Shown: positions 42,765-52,557, counted from the stretch's first letter. The stretch is DNA of 64,000 nt from Muribaculaceae bacterium (GCA_017427945.1 JAFRRT010000012.1:1-64000); one strand, 5' to 3'. The notes: generated by a model not told the origin, from the letters alone. Program-made: numbers and translations.

Positions 42765-44018
42765 ATGGCTGTAAACATTAATGATTTTAATTTTGCCGGA
42801 CTTAAGGCAATCGTGCGCGTTGACTTTAACGTGCCATTGAACGAAAAGGGAGAAATTACCGATGATACCCGCATTCGTGGAGCGGTGCCCACCTTGAAGA
42901 AAATCCTCAACGACGGTGGTGCTCTCATCATCATGTCTCACATGGGCAAGCCTAAGGGCAAAATCAACCACAAGTTGTCGCTTAACCAGATTTCCAGTGC
43001 AGTGGCTTCGGCCCTGGAACGCCCTGTGCAGTTCGCTCAGGACAGTGCCGACGCTAAAGGTCAGGCCGATGCTCTGAAACCCGGTGAAGTACTGTTGCTT
43101 GAGAACCTGCGTTTCCATCCCGAGGAGGAAGGCAAACCTGTAGGCATCGAGAAGGATGACCCCGGTTACAATGATGCCAAGAAGGAAATGAAGGCCCGTC
43201 AGGAAGAGTTCGCCAAAAAGCTCGCCAGCTATGCTGACGTATATGTAAATGACGCTTTTGGCACGGCTCACCGCCGCCATGCTTCGACCGCTGTCATCGC
43301 CGACTATTTTGATGCCGACCACAAGATGCTGGGTTACCTCATGGAGAAAGAGGTCAATGCCATCGACAACGTGATGAAGAACGCTCAGCACCCGTTCACC
43401 GCCATTATCGGCGGCAGCAAGGTATCATCTAAGCTGTCGGTTATCAAAAACCTGCTCGACAAGGTGGATAACCTCATCATCGGCGGAGGTATGGGCTTTA
43501 CCTTTATCAAAGCACAGGGTGGTCACATCGGCGAATCGCTGCACGAGGATGACCTGATGCCCGAGGCCCTGAACGTGATAGCCGCTGCCAAGGAGAAAGG
43601 CGTGAACCTGAGCCTCTCGGTTGCTACGGTCGCTGGTGACAGTTTTTCCAATGACGCCAACCGCCAGACCGTTGACATTTTCAATATCCCCGACGGTTGG
43701 GAGGGCATGGATGCCAGCCAGGCATCACTCGACATCTGGAAGAAGATCATTCTTTCTTCTAAAACCATCTTGTGGAATGGTCCTGTAGGTGTGTTTGAGT
43801 TTGAGAACTTTGCCCATGGAACCGGCGAGATTGCCAAGTTTGTGGCTGAAGCTACAGCCAATGGCGCCTATTCACTCGTGGGTGGTGGCGACTCGGTGGC
43901 TGCTGTAAACAAGTTCGGTCTTGCCGACAAGGTATCCTATGTATCGACCGGTGGCGGTGCCATGCTCGAGGCCATTGAGGGCAAGACTCTGCCCGGCGTG
44001 GCTGCCATCTTAGGATAA
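42765..44018 (+). CDS. pgk: Phosphoglycerate kinase
   Basis: 417 residues. [19 protein letters not shown] is the substrate-binding N-terminal signature; [22 protein letters not shown] and IGGSKVSSK follow, and [14 protein letters not shown] lies near the C-terminal nucleotide site. It makes ATP from 1,3-bisphosphoglycerate in glycolysis, or runs in reverse in gluconeogenesis. Single-gene unit with its own promoter and a strong bidirectional terminator. Confidence 0.98.
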   Translation: MAVNINDFNFAGLKAIVRVDFNVPLNEKGEITDDTRIRGAVPTLKKILNDGGALIIMSHMGKPKGKINHKLSLNQISSAVASALERPVQFAQDSADAKGQADALKPGEVLLLENLRFHPEEEGKPVGIEKDDPGYNDAKKEMKARQEEFAKKLASYADVYVNDAFGTAHRRHASTAVIADYFDADHKMLGYLMEKEVNAIDNVMKNAQHPFTAIIGGSKVSSKLSVIKNLLDKVDNLIIGGGMGFTFIKAQGGHIGESLHEDDLMPEALNVIAAAKEKGVNLSLSVATVAGDSFSNDANRQTVDIFNIPDGWEGMDASQASLDIWKKIILSSKTILWNGPVGVFEFENFAHGTGEIAKFVAEATANGAYSLVGGGDSVAAVNKFGLADKVSYVSTGGGAMLEAIEGKTLPGVAAILG

Positions 44019-44052
44019 ATGTTGCTGTCGCTATAGCGACTTTTACCAAAAC

Positions 44053-44092
44053 AAACCCTGTGTTTTGCAATCTACGCAAACACAGGGTTTTT
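44053..44092 (+). terminator. Bidirectional terminator between pgk and the FAD oxidoreductase
   Basis: AAACCCTGTGTTTTGC (44053-44068) pairs with GCAAACACAGGGTTT (44076-44090) with one bulged T; T-rich on both strands. Confidence 0.88.
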
Positions 44093-44115
44093 CTATGCCT
44101 TTACTTTAAATGATG

Positions 44116-45678
44116 TTACTGATATTGGGCGGCGAGGGCTTCGGCACAACGCTCGCCATCAATCGCACTGGAAACGATACCCCCGGCATAACCAGCGCCC
44201 TCACCGCATGGATACAAGCCCTGCAGGGTGATGTGGTGTAACAGCTGGTTGTCACGCGGTATGCGCAACGGGGACGAAGTGCGCGTCTCTACACCGATGA
44301 CTACGGCATCGTTGGTGAGGAAACCGCGGGCATTCTGTCCGAAGGCTTTGAAGCCCTTTCGCAATCGGGTGGCGACAAACGGCGGTAACCATTGGTCAAG
44401 ACGCGACTCCTGGACACCGGGCAGATAGGATGAAGGCGGTATGTTACGCGACGCCTTCCCATCGACAAAGTCCTTCATGCGCTGAGCACCTGCTATCAGG
44501 GTATTGCCTGCCTCGACAAAAGCCTGACGCTCCATATCTTCCTGAAAATGCATCATCGACAACACACCGTACTTTTTGAAAGTGTCAGGCAAATCTTCAG
44601 GATGCAGTTCAACCACCATACCGGAATTAGCCCAATGGGAACCGCGGTTACTGGGTGACATGCCATTGACAACAAGCGTTTCGGGCCCACTCACCGCAGG
44701 GACCACAAAGCCGCCGGGACACATGCAGAAGGAATATACCCCTCGATGATCCACCTGAGTGACAAAGTTATACTCAGCAGCTGGCAGATATTCGCCGCGG
44801 CCCAGCACGCTGTGGTATTGAATCTGGTCTATGATGCGTTGGGGATGTTCAAGGCGCACACCCACGGCAATACCCTTGGCCTCAAGGCTAATATCACTAT
44901 CATAAAGCATCTGATAGACGTCACGAGCCGAATGGCCTGTTGCCAGTATTACAGGACCTGAGAACTGCTCTCCTGAAGCCGTTTCCACGCCAGTGACTGC
45001 ATTGTCCTCGACAATCAGGCGAACGACACGGGACTGGAAATGCACCTCACCGCCGCAACGCAGGATGGTTTCACGCATCGCTTTGATGACACCGGGCAAC
45101 TTGTCGCTGCCGATGTGGGGATGCGCGTCGATGAGGATGTCCTCGCGGGCTCCGTGTTGGACAAAAATGCCCAAAACACGGTCCACCGAACCGCGTTTCT
45201 TGCTGCGGGTATATAATTTGCCGTCACTGTAGGCACCTGCCCCCCCCTCGCCAAAGCAGTAGTTGCTCTCGGGGTCCACGACACCCTCACGTTGGATGCG
45301 CGAGGCGTCGATACGGCGTTCAGTTACATCTTTGCCGCGCTCCAGTACGATGGGCTTGATGCCCAACTCAATCAAGCGCAATGCAGCGAACAATCCACCA
45401 GGGCCCATACCCACAACAATAGCTTGACGCTTACCGTCAACAGGCTTGTATTCAATGGGTGGAACCAGATAGTCATTGGTCATCGGCTCGTTGATATAGA
45501 CGCGCAACTTGAGGTTCACCACCACTTGACGCTGGCGGGCGTCGATGGAGCGCTTCAGCACCCTGACGCCTTGAATGTCCTTGGCGGGGATTTCGTTGTA
45601 CTTCTCAAGATGACGGATGATTTCGCTCTGGCTCGATGCGGTGCGCGGATGAACGCGCAATTGTAGTTCCTGAATCAT
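44116..45678 (-). CDS. FAD-dependent oxidoreductase (COG2509-type)
   Basis: 520 residues from the ATG at 45678 (MIQELQLRVHP). A start 15 codons upstream lies before the promoter box and is rejected. The FAD motif VGMGPGGLFAALRLIE lies near residue 98, followed by LERGKDVTERRID, GEGGAGAYSDGKLYTR and VILATGHSARDVY. The C-terminal YPCGEGAGYAGGI is the second FAD contact. It belongs to a widespread family of uncharacterised FAD dehydrogenases. The substrate is unknown. It converges with pgk and diverges from the HAD phosphatase gene. Confidence 0.88.
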   Translation of the reverse strand: MIQELQLRVHPRTASSQSEIIRHLEKYNEIPAKDIQGVRVLKRSIDARQRQVVVNLKLRVYINEPMTNDYLVPPIEYKPVDGKRQAIVVGMGPGGLFAALRLIELGIKPIVLERGKDVTERRIDASRIQREGVVDPESNYCFGEGGAGAYSDGKLYTRSKKRGSVDRVLGIFVQHGAREDILIDAHPHIGSDKLPGVIKAMRETILRCGGEVHFQSRVVRLIVEDNAVTGVETASGEQFSGPVILATGHSARDVYQMLYDSDISLEAKGIAVGVRLEHPQRIIDQIQYHSVLGRGEYLPAAEYNFVTQVDHRGVYSFCMCPGGFVVPAVSGPETLVVNGMSPSNRGSHWANSGMVVELHPEDLPDTFKKYGVLSMMHFQEDMERQAFVEAGNTLIAGAQRMKDFVDGKASRNIPPSSYLPGVQESRLDQWLPPFVATRLRKGFKAFGQNARGFLTNDAVVIGVETRTSSPLRIPRDNQLLHHITLQGLYPCGEGAGYAGGIVSSAIDGERCAEALAAQYQ

Positions 45679-45700
45679 AAGGTCTGCATTTTTTGTACTG

Positions 45701-45708
45701 CAAATGTA
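45701..45708 (-). promoter_or_regulatory. -7 box (TACATTTG) for the FAD oxidoreductase
   Basis: Complement reads TACATTTG, 22 bp before the ATG at 45678; it selects the shorter start. Confidence 0.6.
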
Positions 45709-45730
45709 CAGTATTTCTGTCAAAAAGAAG

Positions 45731-45738
45731 TAATTTTG
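45731..45738 (+). promoter_or_regulatory. -7 box (TAATTTTG) for the HAD phosphatase
   Basis: TAATTTTG at 45731-45738, 29 bp before the ATG, and only 22 bp from the divergent -7 box, so the two promoters share one short segment. Confidence 0.6.
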
Positions 45739-45767
45739 TGACTTAAAACATCACACCGACCGACAAC

Positions 45768-46424
45768 ATGAGTGAAATGACTGAATACAACTGCGGCGTC
45801 CTGTTTGACCTTGACGGCGTGCTGCTCGACAGTGAGGGACAATACAGCATCTTCTGGAAATCGATGGATGAGATGTACCCTACGGGCATCGATAACTTTG
45901 CAGCATTCATCAAGGGCTTCCACCTCAAACGCATTTTGGGCTACTTTGCCGATGATGATGTGCGTGAGCAGGTGCTTGGCAAATTGATGGATTTTGAGAA
46001 GAACATGCGTTTTGAGTTTTTCCCGGGCGCATTGGAATTTGTTGGAAAGTTGCGTGAGGCCGGCATTCCGGTTGTAATCGTCACCTCGAGCGACAAAACC
46101 AAGATGCGGTCGCTTGCAGCCCAACACCCTGAGTTCCCTACCCTGTTTGACCACATCATCACAGGCGACATGGTGACCAAGGCGAAGCCTGACCCCGAAT
46201 GTTTCCTGACAGGAGCTCAACTGATTGGTCTTGACATTGCCGACTGCATCGTGTTTGAGGATTCCCGTAACGGATTGATCGCCGCTCGCGATTCAGGAGC
46301 ACGTGTGATAGGCCTTACGACAACGATGAGTCCTGAAGCCGTGAGTCCGTTGTGCGACATGACCATCGGGGCTGTGAATGAGCTGAGCGTTACACAGATG
46401 CTTGACTGTCCGAAAAAGTCATGA
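45768..46424 (+). CDS. HAD-superfamily phosphatase, beta-phosphoglucomutase/phosphoglycolate type
   Basis: 218 residues. Motif I FDLDGVLLDSE supplies the nucleophile and acid/base Asp, motif II is VIVTSSD, motif III Lys is in TKAKPDPECF, and motif IV is VFEDSRNGL. A helical cap lies between residues about 20 and 90, as in subfamily IA. The substrate is probably a small sugar phosphate or phosphoglycolate. The Fur/PerR-type gene follows with its own promoter. Confidence 0.9.
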   Translation: MSEMTEYNCGVLFDLDGVLLDSEGQYSIFWKSMDEMYPTGIDNFAAFIKGFHLKRILGYFADDDVREQVLGKLMDFEKNMRFEFFPGALEFVGKLREAGIPVVIVTSSDKTKMRSLAAQHPEFPTLFDHIITGDMVTKAKPDPECFLTGAQLIGLDIADCIVFEDSRNGLIAARDSGARVIGLTTTMSPEAVSPLCDMTIGAVNELSVTQMLDCPKKS

Positions 46425-46460
46425 AATCTGTGAACAAATCATTTCAAATGCGACAAAATC

Positions 46461-46492
46461 TTTGCTTGATTGCAAAATTGGTTGTACTTTTG
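46461..46492 (+). promoter_or_regulatory. Canonical promoter for the Fur/PerR-type gene
   Basis: TTTG at 46461-46464, a 20-bp spacer, TACTTTTG at 46485-46492. The ATG is only 8 bp after the box, so the 5' leader should be about 4-6 nt. Confidence 0.7.
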
Positions 46493-46500
46493 TCAAATCA

Positions 46501-47010
46501 ATGAATACCGATCCACATATCGATGATTTTGCTGAAAGCAACAACCCTGTTGTGCGCAAGTTCAATGATTATCTTGATGCCCATGGCTTGAGACGGACAA
46601 CCGAGCGTTATGCCATCTTGAACCGCATCATGGGCATCAACGGCCACTTCACTATCGAAGAGTTGCAGCAGATGATCGACAGTGACGGTTTTCATGTGAG
46701 CCGTTCCACGGTGTACAACACGGTGGAATTGCTGATGAATGCCAAAATGCTGCGCCGACACGTCTTTGAAGGCATGCAAGCCCAGTATGAATGCATCACC
46801 CTGCCCCACACCCACTTGATTTGTACCAACTGCGGCAAGGTCAAGGAGGTAAGGGACACCAACTTTGCAGCATTCATGAACGCGAGACGTTTCAACGCTT
46901 TCAACGCTGACCACTACAGTCTGTATGTCTATGGCATCTGCAGCACTTGTGCCCGCAAGTTGAAACGCTCCAAGCATGCTGCCAAAGACGAGAAAAAGAA
47001 GAATATTTAA
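46501..47010 (+). CDS. Fur/PerR-family metalloregulator
   Basis: 169 residues from ATG 46501 (MNTDPHIDDFAE). An in-frame ATG at 46402 lies inside the preceding gene and before the promoter, so it is rejected. The winged helix covers residues about 20-100, with RRTTERYAIL and HVSRSTVYNTVELL. The dimer domain carries the structural zinc pairs CTNCGK and CSTCAR and a regulatory HTHLIC/HYSLYVYG histidine set. It senses iron or peroxide; which cannot be decided. The basic C-terminal tail (KRSKHAAKDEKKK) is longer than usual. Confidence 0.9.
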   Translation: MNTDPHIDDFAESNNPVVRKFNDYLDAHGLRRTTERYAILNRIMGINGHFTIEELQQMIDSDGFHVSRSTVYNTVELLMNAKMLRRHVFEGMQAQYECITLPHTHLICTNCGKVKEVRDTNFAAFMNARRFNAFNADHYSLYVYGICSTCARKLKRSKHAAKDEKKKNI

Positions 47011-47057
47011 TTTTTTATTACAATAACCTATTGACACTTTTAAACCGTTAATTTATC

Positions 47058-48302
47058 ATGGCAAACGTGAAACCGTTCCGCGGCGTAAGACCGCCGAAAG
47101 AGTATGTAGAAAAAGTCGCTTCCAAACCTTACGACGTCCTCTCAAGTGAAGAGGCCCGTGCCGAGGCCGGCGACAACGAAATGTGCCTTTATCACATCAT
47201 CAAGCCGGAAATCGACTTTGAACCCGGTACTGGCGAGCATGAGCCCAAGGTTTATGACAAGGCAGTCGAGAACTTCAAGAAGTTCCAAGATAAAGGCTGG
47301 CTGGTTCAGGACACCGAGGACTGCTATTACATCTATGCACAGACCATGGACGGCCGCACTCAGTACGGATTTGTTGTGGGCGCCAGCGTTGATGACTACC
47401 TGACTGGCCGCATCAAGAAACACGAGCTCACTCGTCGCGAGAAAGAGGCCGACCGCATGCACCACATCGAAATCAACAATGCCAATATCGAGCCGGTATT
47501 CCTGGCATTCCCTGATAATCGCACCCTTGAGGACATCATCGACCGCACCGCACAGACTCCTCCCGAATACGACTTTGTGAGCGAGGACGGTATCGGCCAC
47601 ACCCTGTGGGTTATCAAGGACAAGGACACCATCGACACCATTACCAAGGAGTTCGCCGAGATTCCTTACCTCTATATCGCCGATGGCCACCATCGTACTG
47701 CTGCTGCCGCTCATGTGGGCGAAGAGAAAGCCAAGGCTGACCCCAACCACACCGGTAACGAGGAGTACAACTACCTGCTGGCAGTTTGCTTCCCGCAGTC
47801 ACACCTCAAGGTGATGGACTACAACCGCGTGGTTGTTGACCTGAACGGCAATACCGAAGAGGAATTCCTCGACAAGGTGCGTGAGCACTTCATCGTTGAG
47901 GAGAAGGGAGAAGAAATCTACAAACCCGCCAAGCTGCACAACTTCTCACTCTACCTGGGTGGCAAGTGGTACTCGCTGACTGCTAAGGAAGGCACCTATG
48001 ATGACAATGATCCCATTGGCGTGCTCGACGTTACCATCAGCAGCGATTACATCCTGCGCGACATCTTGGGTATCACCGACTTGCGCACCGACAAGCGTAT
48101 CGACTTCGTGGGTGGTATCCGTGGTCTCGGTGAGTTGAAGCAGCGCGTTGACAGTGGTGAGATGAAGATGGCTCTTGCCCTTTATCCCGTGACCATGAAG
48201 CAGATTATCGACATCGCCGACAGCGGCAAGATCATGCCTCCCAAGGCTACATGGTTTGAGCCCAAGCTGCGTTCCGGTCTCATCATCCACAAACTCGACT
48301 GA
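47058..48302 (+). CDS. DUF1015-family protein
   Basis: 414 residues matching DUF1015 along its length. The N-terminus is VKPFRGVRPPKEYVEKVASKPYDV, the centre GRIKKHELTRREKEADRM and IADGHHRTAAA. The His/Arg-rich motifs suggest an active site and relatives lie near serine-biosynthesis genes in other Bacteroidota, but no activity is established and no such genes are here. It follows the Fur-type gene by 47 bp and may be co-transcribed. A terminator follows. Confidence 0.9.
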   Translation: MANVKPFRGVRPPKEYVEKVASKPYDVLSSEEARAEAGDNEMCLYHIIKPEIDFEPGTGEHEPKVYDKAVENFKKFQDKGWLVQDTEDCYYIYAQTMDGRTQYGFVVGASVDDYLTGRIKKHELTRREKEADRMHHIEINNANIEPVFLAFPDNRTLEDIIDRTAQTPPEYDFVSEDGIGHTLWVIKDKDTIDTITKEFAEIPYLYIADGHHRTAAAAHVGEEKAKADPNHTGNEEYNYLLAVCFPQSHLKVMDYNRVVVDLNGNTEEEFLDKVREHFIVEEKGEEIYKPAKLHNFSLYLGGKWYSLTAKEGTYDDNDPIGVLDVTISSDYILRDILGITDLRTDKRIDFVGGIRGLGELKQRVDSGEMKMALALYPVTMKQIIDIADSGKIMPPKATWFEPKLRSGLIIHKLD

Positions 48303-48334
48303 TTCGATAGATTAAAAACAGTATAGAAATACTT

Positions 48335-48372
48335 AAAAAGCGTTATCAGCACAATTGATGACGCTTTTTTTC
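48335..48372 (+). terminator. Rho-independent terminator after the DUF1015 gene
   Basis: AAAAAGCGT-T-ATCA pairs with TGAT-G-ACGCTTTTT, followed by more T; flanked by the dnaN promoter. Confidence 0.88.
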
Positions 48373-48414
48373 GTTTTTTTAATTGCAAGAGTACATTATT
48401 TAAATAAAAATCAC

Positions 48415-48422
48415 TATCTTTG
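48415..48422 (+). promoter_or_regulatory. -7 box (TATCTTTG) for the dnaN operon
   Basis: TATCTTTG at 48415-48422, 53 bp before the dnaN start. Confidence 0.55.
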
Positions 48423-48475
48423 TTGGTTAAAATATAAAACAAAGAATTAATAACGATATAAAGTGACTTAACTGT

Positions 48476-49594
48476 ATGAAATTCAACGTTCAAAGTAAAT
48501 TATTACTCACTCGCTTGAATGCCGTGAGCAAAGTGGTTAGCAGCAAAAACGCCTATGCCATCCTTGACAATTTCCTGTTTGAACTGCAAAGCGATCGTCT
48601 GGTAGTGACAGGTAGTGACATGGAGACGCGCCTTACCACCAACATCGAGGTGCAGAATGTGGAAGGTAGCGGCAAGTTCGCTCTTGATGTGAAGCGCACC
48701 ATCAATTCCCTCAAGGAATTGCCCGACACAGCACTCACATTCGAGATCAATGACGAAAACCTTGCAGTTAAGGTGACATACATCAACGGTTACTATGACG
48801 CGATGGCTCTCAACGGTGACGAGTTCCCCGAGAAGGCCGTCAATGCCAATGAGGTACAGCAATTCGCTCTGCCCGCAAAGAGCATCGCTGCAGGTATTGC
48901 TCACACTCTGTTTGCCGTGGGTAACGATGACATGCACCCCCAATTCACGGGTATCTATTGGGACATCAAGCCCGACATGATTGTCTATGTCGCCAGCGAC
49001 TCGCACAAACTGGTGCGCTATCGTCAGACCAATGTAAAACCTAACTTTGAACGCTCATTCATCCTGCCGGCAAAGCCCGCCTCGATCCTTGCCAACATCA
49101 TTGACCGTGATAGTGACGAGAACGTGAATATCACAGTTGATGAGAACAGTGCCACTTTTGAGAACGCCGATTACCAGTTGTCGTGCCGTTTCATCAATGG
49201 CCGCTATCCCAACTATAACTCGGTAATTCCCGAGGACAACCCCTACACGATGGCCGTTGACCGCTTGACATTGCTGAATGCAGTGCGCCGCGTTGCCGTA
49301 TTCGCCAATGTGGGTGGTCTCGTTCGCCTTGACCTCAAGCCCACTCAGGTGGTACTTACCGCCCAGGATGTTGACCACTCGACCTCGGCCGAGGAAACCA
49401 TCGCCTGTGAATACAATGGCGAGCCCATGAACATCGGTTTCAAGAGTGCCGACGTGGTTGATGTCATCAACAACATCGACTGCGATGGCGTTTACCTCAA
49501 GTTGCTCGACCCCGCACGTGCCGGTGTATTTGTTCCCAGCGAGCAAAAAGCTGGTGAAGAACTCATCGTTCTTCAGATGCCCATGATGATTTAA
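48476..49594 (+). CDS. dnaN: DNA polymerase III beta clamp
   Basis: 372 residues, the standard length. It starts MKFNVQSKLLLTRLNAVSKVVSSK, and the C-terminal half has KSADVVDVINN and ends LQMPMMI, the typical beta-clamp end. The three-fold clamp domains are visible by the repeated beta-rich segments. The ring slides on DNA and tethers replicative polymerase. It heads an operon with a DnaQ-type exonuclease and coaBC, unlike the dnaA-dnaN pairing of many bacteria. Confidence 0.97.
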   Translation: MKFNVQSKLLLTRLNAVSKVVSSKNAYAILDNFLFELQSDRLVVTGSDMETRLTTNIEVQNVEGSGKFALDVKRTINSLKELPDTALTFEINDENLAVKVTYINGYYDAMALNGDEFPEKAVNANEVQQFALPAKSIAAGIAHTLFAVGNDDMHPQFTGIYWDIKPDMIVYVASDSHKLVRYRQTNVKPNFERSFILPAKPASILANIIDRDSDENVNITVDENSATFENADYQLSCRFINGRYPNYNSVIPEDNPYTMAVDRLTLLNAVRRVAVFANVGGLVRLDLKPTQVVLTAQDVDHSTSAEETIACEYNGEPMNIGFKSADVVDVINNIDCDGVYLKLLDPARAGVFVPSEQKAGEELIVLQMPMMI

Positions 49595-49610
49595 CGAAGT
49601 CCCAGACTGT

Positions 49611-50393
49611 ATGGAATTAAATCTGAAACGGCCTCTTGTGGTCTTTGATTTGGAGTCAACAGGTCTCAACATCACCGAAGACCGCATCATTGAGTTGTCC
49701 TATGTCAAGGTCTATCCCAATGGACAAGAGGAGACGAAGACTTACCGCATCAATCCTGAGAGGGAGATTCCGCAGCAAGCCATCAATGTGCATGGCATCA
49801 CCAACGATGATGTCAAGGACAAGCCCACCTTCAAGGAGCTTGCTCACGACATTGCCCGCGTGTTTGAGGGTTGTGACATTGCCGGGTTCAACAGCAACCA
49901 CTTCGATATTCCGTTGCTGGCTCAGGAGATGAGTAAGGCCGGTGTGGGTTTTGACCCTTCTCAACACAAGTTCATCGACGTTCAGACGATTTACCACAAG
50001 CGCGAGAAACGCGACCTTGAGGCAGCGTGCCTGTTCTACTGCGGCCACCCGATGGAGAACCACCACTCGGCTGCCGACGATGCTAAAACCACCCTTGAGG
50101 TGCTGAAGGCACAACTGGACCATTATGCCAATGACGAGGAACCGTTGAAGAATGACGTGGACTACCTGTCGCAGTACTCGACACACAACCGCAATGTGGA
50201 CTTGGCAGGTCGCATCATCTACAACGAGAACATGCAGCCTGTGTTCAACTTCGGCAAGCACAAGGGCAAAACGGTTGAAGACGTCTTCACAAAGCTCGAT
50301 TTCGGATACTATGACTGGATGATGAAGAGCGACTTTGCCGAAAACACCAAGCAGGTCATCACCAAGTTGTATATCCAGTACAAGAAAAAATAA
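49611..50393 (+). CDS. DnaQ-like 3'-5' exonuclease with DUF3820 tail
   Basis: 260 residues. ExoI motif VFDLESTGLN (Asp-x-Glu), ExoII near FNSNHFDIPLLAQE, and ExoIII HHSAADDA give the DEDDh set of metal ligands. Residues about 200-260 (FNFGKHKGKTVEDVF, YYDWMMKSDFAENTK) match the DUF3820 module often joined to these exonucleases. A role in proofreading or repair is inferred from the fold and the 16-bp spacing after dnaN. Confidence 0.93.
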   Translation: MELNLKRPLVVFDLESTGLNITEDRIIELSYVKVYPNGQEETKTYRINPEREIPQQAINVHGITNDDVKDKPTFKELAHDIARVFEGCDIAGFNSNHFDIPLLAQEMSKAGVGFDPSQHKFIDVQTIYHKREKRDLEAACLFYCGHPMENHHSAADDAKTTLEVLKAQLDHYANDEEPLKNDVDYLSQYSTHNRNVDLAGRIIYNENMQPVFNFGKHKGKTVEDVFTKLDFGYYDWMMKSDFAENTKQVITKLYIQYKKK

Positions 50394-50416
50394 TCACATT
50401 AACCGGCTACCGCATC

Positions 50417-51625
50417 ATGCTTAAAGGTAAACACATCATCCTTGGCATCACTGGCGGCATTGCAGCCTACAAGTGTGCCACTCTCACGCGCCTGCTCATC
50501 AAGGCTGGTGCCGAGGTGCAGGTCATCATGACTCCCAATGCCAAGCAATTCATCCAGCCGTTGACACTCTCGACACTCAGTGGCAAGCCTGTCATCAGCG
50601 AGTTCTTCACCGCTAATACCGGCCAATGGAACAGCCATGTTGACTTGGGCCTTTGGGCTGATGCCCTTATCATTGCCCCTGCTACAGCCTCGACCATCGG
50701 TAAGATGGCACACGGTGTTGCCGACAACATGCTGGTGACCACCTATCTCTCGGCTAAAGCGCCTGTATTTGTGGCTCCGGCAATGGATCTTGACATGATG
50801 CGCCATCCCAGCACGGTTCGCAACATTGAGTTGCTGCGCAGCTATGGCAATCACATCATCGAGCCTGCCGAGGGTGAACTGGCAAGCCACCTCGTGGGCA
50901 AAGGCCGGATGGAAGAGCCTGAAAACATCGTCAAGGTTCTTGACGAGTTCTTCTCGGCAGATGAGACCATGACGGGTAAACGCGTGCTCATCACAGCTGG
51001 TCCCACTGTCGAAAAGATTGACCCCGTGCGATACATCAGTAATTTCTCTTCGGGGAAAATGGGATTTGCCCTGGCCGAGGAATGTGCTAGCCGTGGTGCA
51101 TTGGTGACTCTGGTAGCTGGTCCCGTGACGCTCAAAACCCAGAACAGTTCCATCGAGCGCATCGATGTGACCACTGCGGTTGAAATGCATGATGCCGTCA
51201 TGAAGTCGCTTCCCGACAATGATGCCATCATCCTTTGTGCAGCCGTTGCCGACTATCGCGTCGAAAACGTTGCTGATAAGAAAATCAAGCGTGAGAAGAA
51301 CACCGCTCCAGTGCTGCACCTCACGCCAAATCCCGACATCGCCCGTGCTGTGGGCCAAGCCAAACGTGCCGACCAAGTGAGCGTGGGATTTGCTTTGGAA
51401 ACCGACAATGAGAATGTCAACGCACAATCCAAAATGGAGCGCAAGAACTTGAATTTCATCGTTATGAACTCGTTGCGTGACAAGAATGCCGGCTTCCAGG
51501 TCGATACCAACAAGGTGACCATCTTCACCGACAAGGGTGAGGTCATCGAAGGGGAATGCAAATCCAAACGCGATGTTGCGCACGACATAGTTGATGTTTT
51601 ACAAAAATACTTATCCAAGAAATGA
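50417..51625 (+). CDS. coaBC: Bifunctional phosphopantothenoylcysteine decarboxylase / phosphopantothenate-cysteine ligase
   Basis: 402 residues. The N-terminal CoaC flavoprotein half has ITGGIAAYKCATLTRLL and the active-site His/Asn region APAMDLDMM. The C-terminal CoaB half begins near residue 185 with VLITAGPTVEKIDPVRYISN and has AAVADYRV and the nucleotide site KIKREK. It catalyses two steps of coenzyme A synthesis. The coaE gene, for the last step, lies 6 kb downstream. It overlaps the DUF4835 gene by ATGA. Confidence 0.97.
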   Translation: MLKGKHIILGITGGIAAYKCATLTRLLIKAGAEVQVIMTPNAKQFIQPLTLSTLSGKPVISEFFTANTGQWNSHVDLGLWADALIIAPATASTIGKMAHGVADNMLVTTYLSAKAPVFVAPAMDLDMMRHPSTVRNIELLRSYGNHIIEPAEGELASHLVGKGRMEEPENIVKVLDEFFSADETMTGKRVLITAGPTVEKIDPVRYISNFSSGKMGFALAEECASRGALVTLVAGPVTLKTQNSSIERIDVTTAVEMHDAVMKSLPDNDAIILCAAVADYRVENVADKKIKREKNTAPVLHLTPNPDIARAVGQAKRADQVSVGFALETDNENVNAQSKMERKNLNFIVMNSLRDKNAGFQVDTNKVTIFTDKGEVIEGECKSKRDVAHDIVDVLQKYLSKK

Positions 51626-52557
51626 AAAAGATATTTTTGTTGATGACGATGGCGCTGCTATGCACCTTCGCCGCCTTTGCCGATGAAGAGGCCACAGAGC
51701 TGAATTGCGAGGTTGAGGTAAACAGTGATAAAATTTCCAACGTCAGTAGGGACATTTTCAATGAGCTGAAAGAGAAAGTGACTGACTACATGAATACCAC
51801 TAAATGGACTAACGCAGTCTTTAGCACTAACGAAAAGATTTATTGCAAACTGCTGTTTACCATCAGTTCGTGGGATGTCAATACAGGACAAATGAAGGGC
51901 GATCTGCAAATCCAGTCACAGCGCCCGGTATTCAACAGTACCTATACCACTACTCTGATTAACTTCAAGGACGCGAAGGTGGATTTCACCTTTGATTCGG
52001 GTCAGCAACTCGACTTCTCACAGATGGAGATGAAAGACAACCTGACAGCCATCCTTAACTTCTGGGCTTACATGATTATCGCCATAGACTTCGACTCATT
52101 CGAGCTCCATGGCGGAGACCCCTATTATGAAGAAGCTGCGCAGATAGTAAGATTTGCCCAGAACACTACCGAGACCGGCTGGAAGGCGTTTGAGGACAAC
52201 ACTAACCGCAGCGCAGTGCTCAGTGCATACACCGACAAGAATACCGAACCCATTCGCCAGATACTCTATGACTATCACCGCATGGGCTTGGATCAGATGG
52301 CCGTCACTGTGGACAAGGGGCGTTCTACCATCACCCACTCGCTGGAAAACCTGGCTAAAATTTATGATGTAGCACCTTTGTCGGTGTGTCTGACAATGTT
52401 CAAGGATGCGAAGCTCGATGAGCTCATCAACGTTTACAGCAAGGCCAATGTATCTGAGAAAGAAACGGTTTATGAAATGCTGTACCAGTTGTATCCCAGC
52501 GAGACTACCCGCCTTGATGAAATCAAGAAGGTCCAGAATTTCGTATCGGGTGTGTAA
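51622..52557 (+). CDS. DUF4835 (PorD-like) exported protein
   Basis: 311 residues. Signal peptide at 1-20 (ending AAFA). The body (LNCEVEVNSDKI, FTISSWDVNTGQMKGDLQIQSQRPVF, then LNFWAYMIIAIDFDSFELHGGDPYY) matches DUF4835, to which PorD of the type IX secretion literature belongs. Its neighbours coaBC and recN are the usual ones for this family in Bacteroidota. It overlaps coaBC by ATGA and recN by TAATG. A role in type IX secretion here is not shown. Confidence 0.88.
   Translation: MKKIFLLMTMALLCTFAAFADEEATELNCEVEVNSDKISNVSRDIFNELKEKVTDYMNTTKWTNAVFSTNEKIYCKLLFTISSWDVNTGQMKGDLQIQSQRPVFNSTYTTTLINFKDAKVDFTFDSGQQLDFSQMEMKDNLTAILNFWAYMIIAIDFDSFELHGGDPYYEEAAQIVRFAQNTTETGWKAFEDNTNRSAVLSAYTDKNTEPIRQILYDYHRMGLDQMAVTVDKGRSTITHSLENLAKIYDVAPLSVCLTMFKDAKLDELINVYSKANVSEKETVYEMLYQLYPSETTRLDEIKKVQNFVSGV

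Noticed and set aside
46402..46500. Upstream start for the Fur/PerR-type gene
   Set aside because: It lies inside the end of the HAD gene and before a canonical promoter; the extra 33 residues have no Fur homology.
50399..51583. 394-codon frame antisense to coaBC
   Set aside because: Antisense to a full-length, unmistakable CoaBC gene; the predicted protein is His- and Gly-rich in the way shadow frames of GC-rich coding DNA are.
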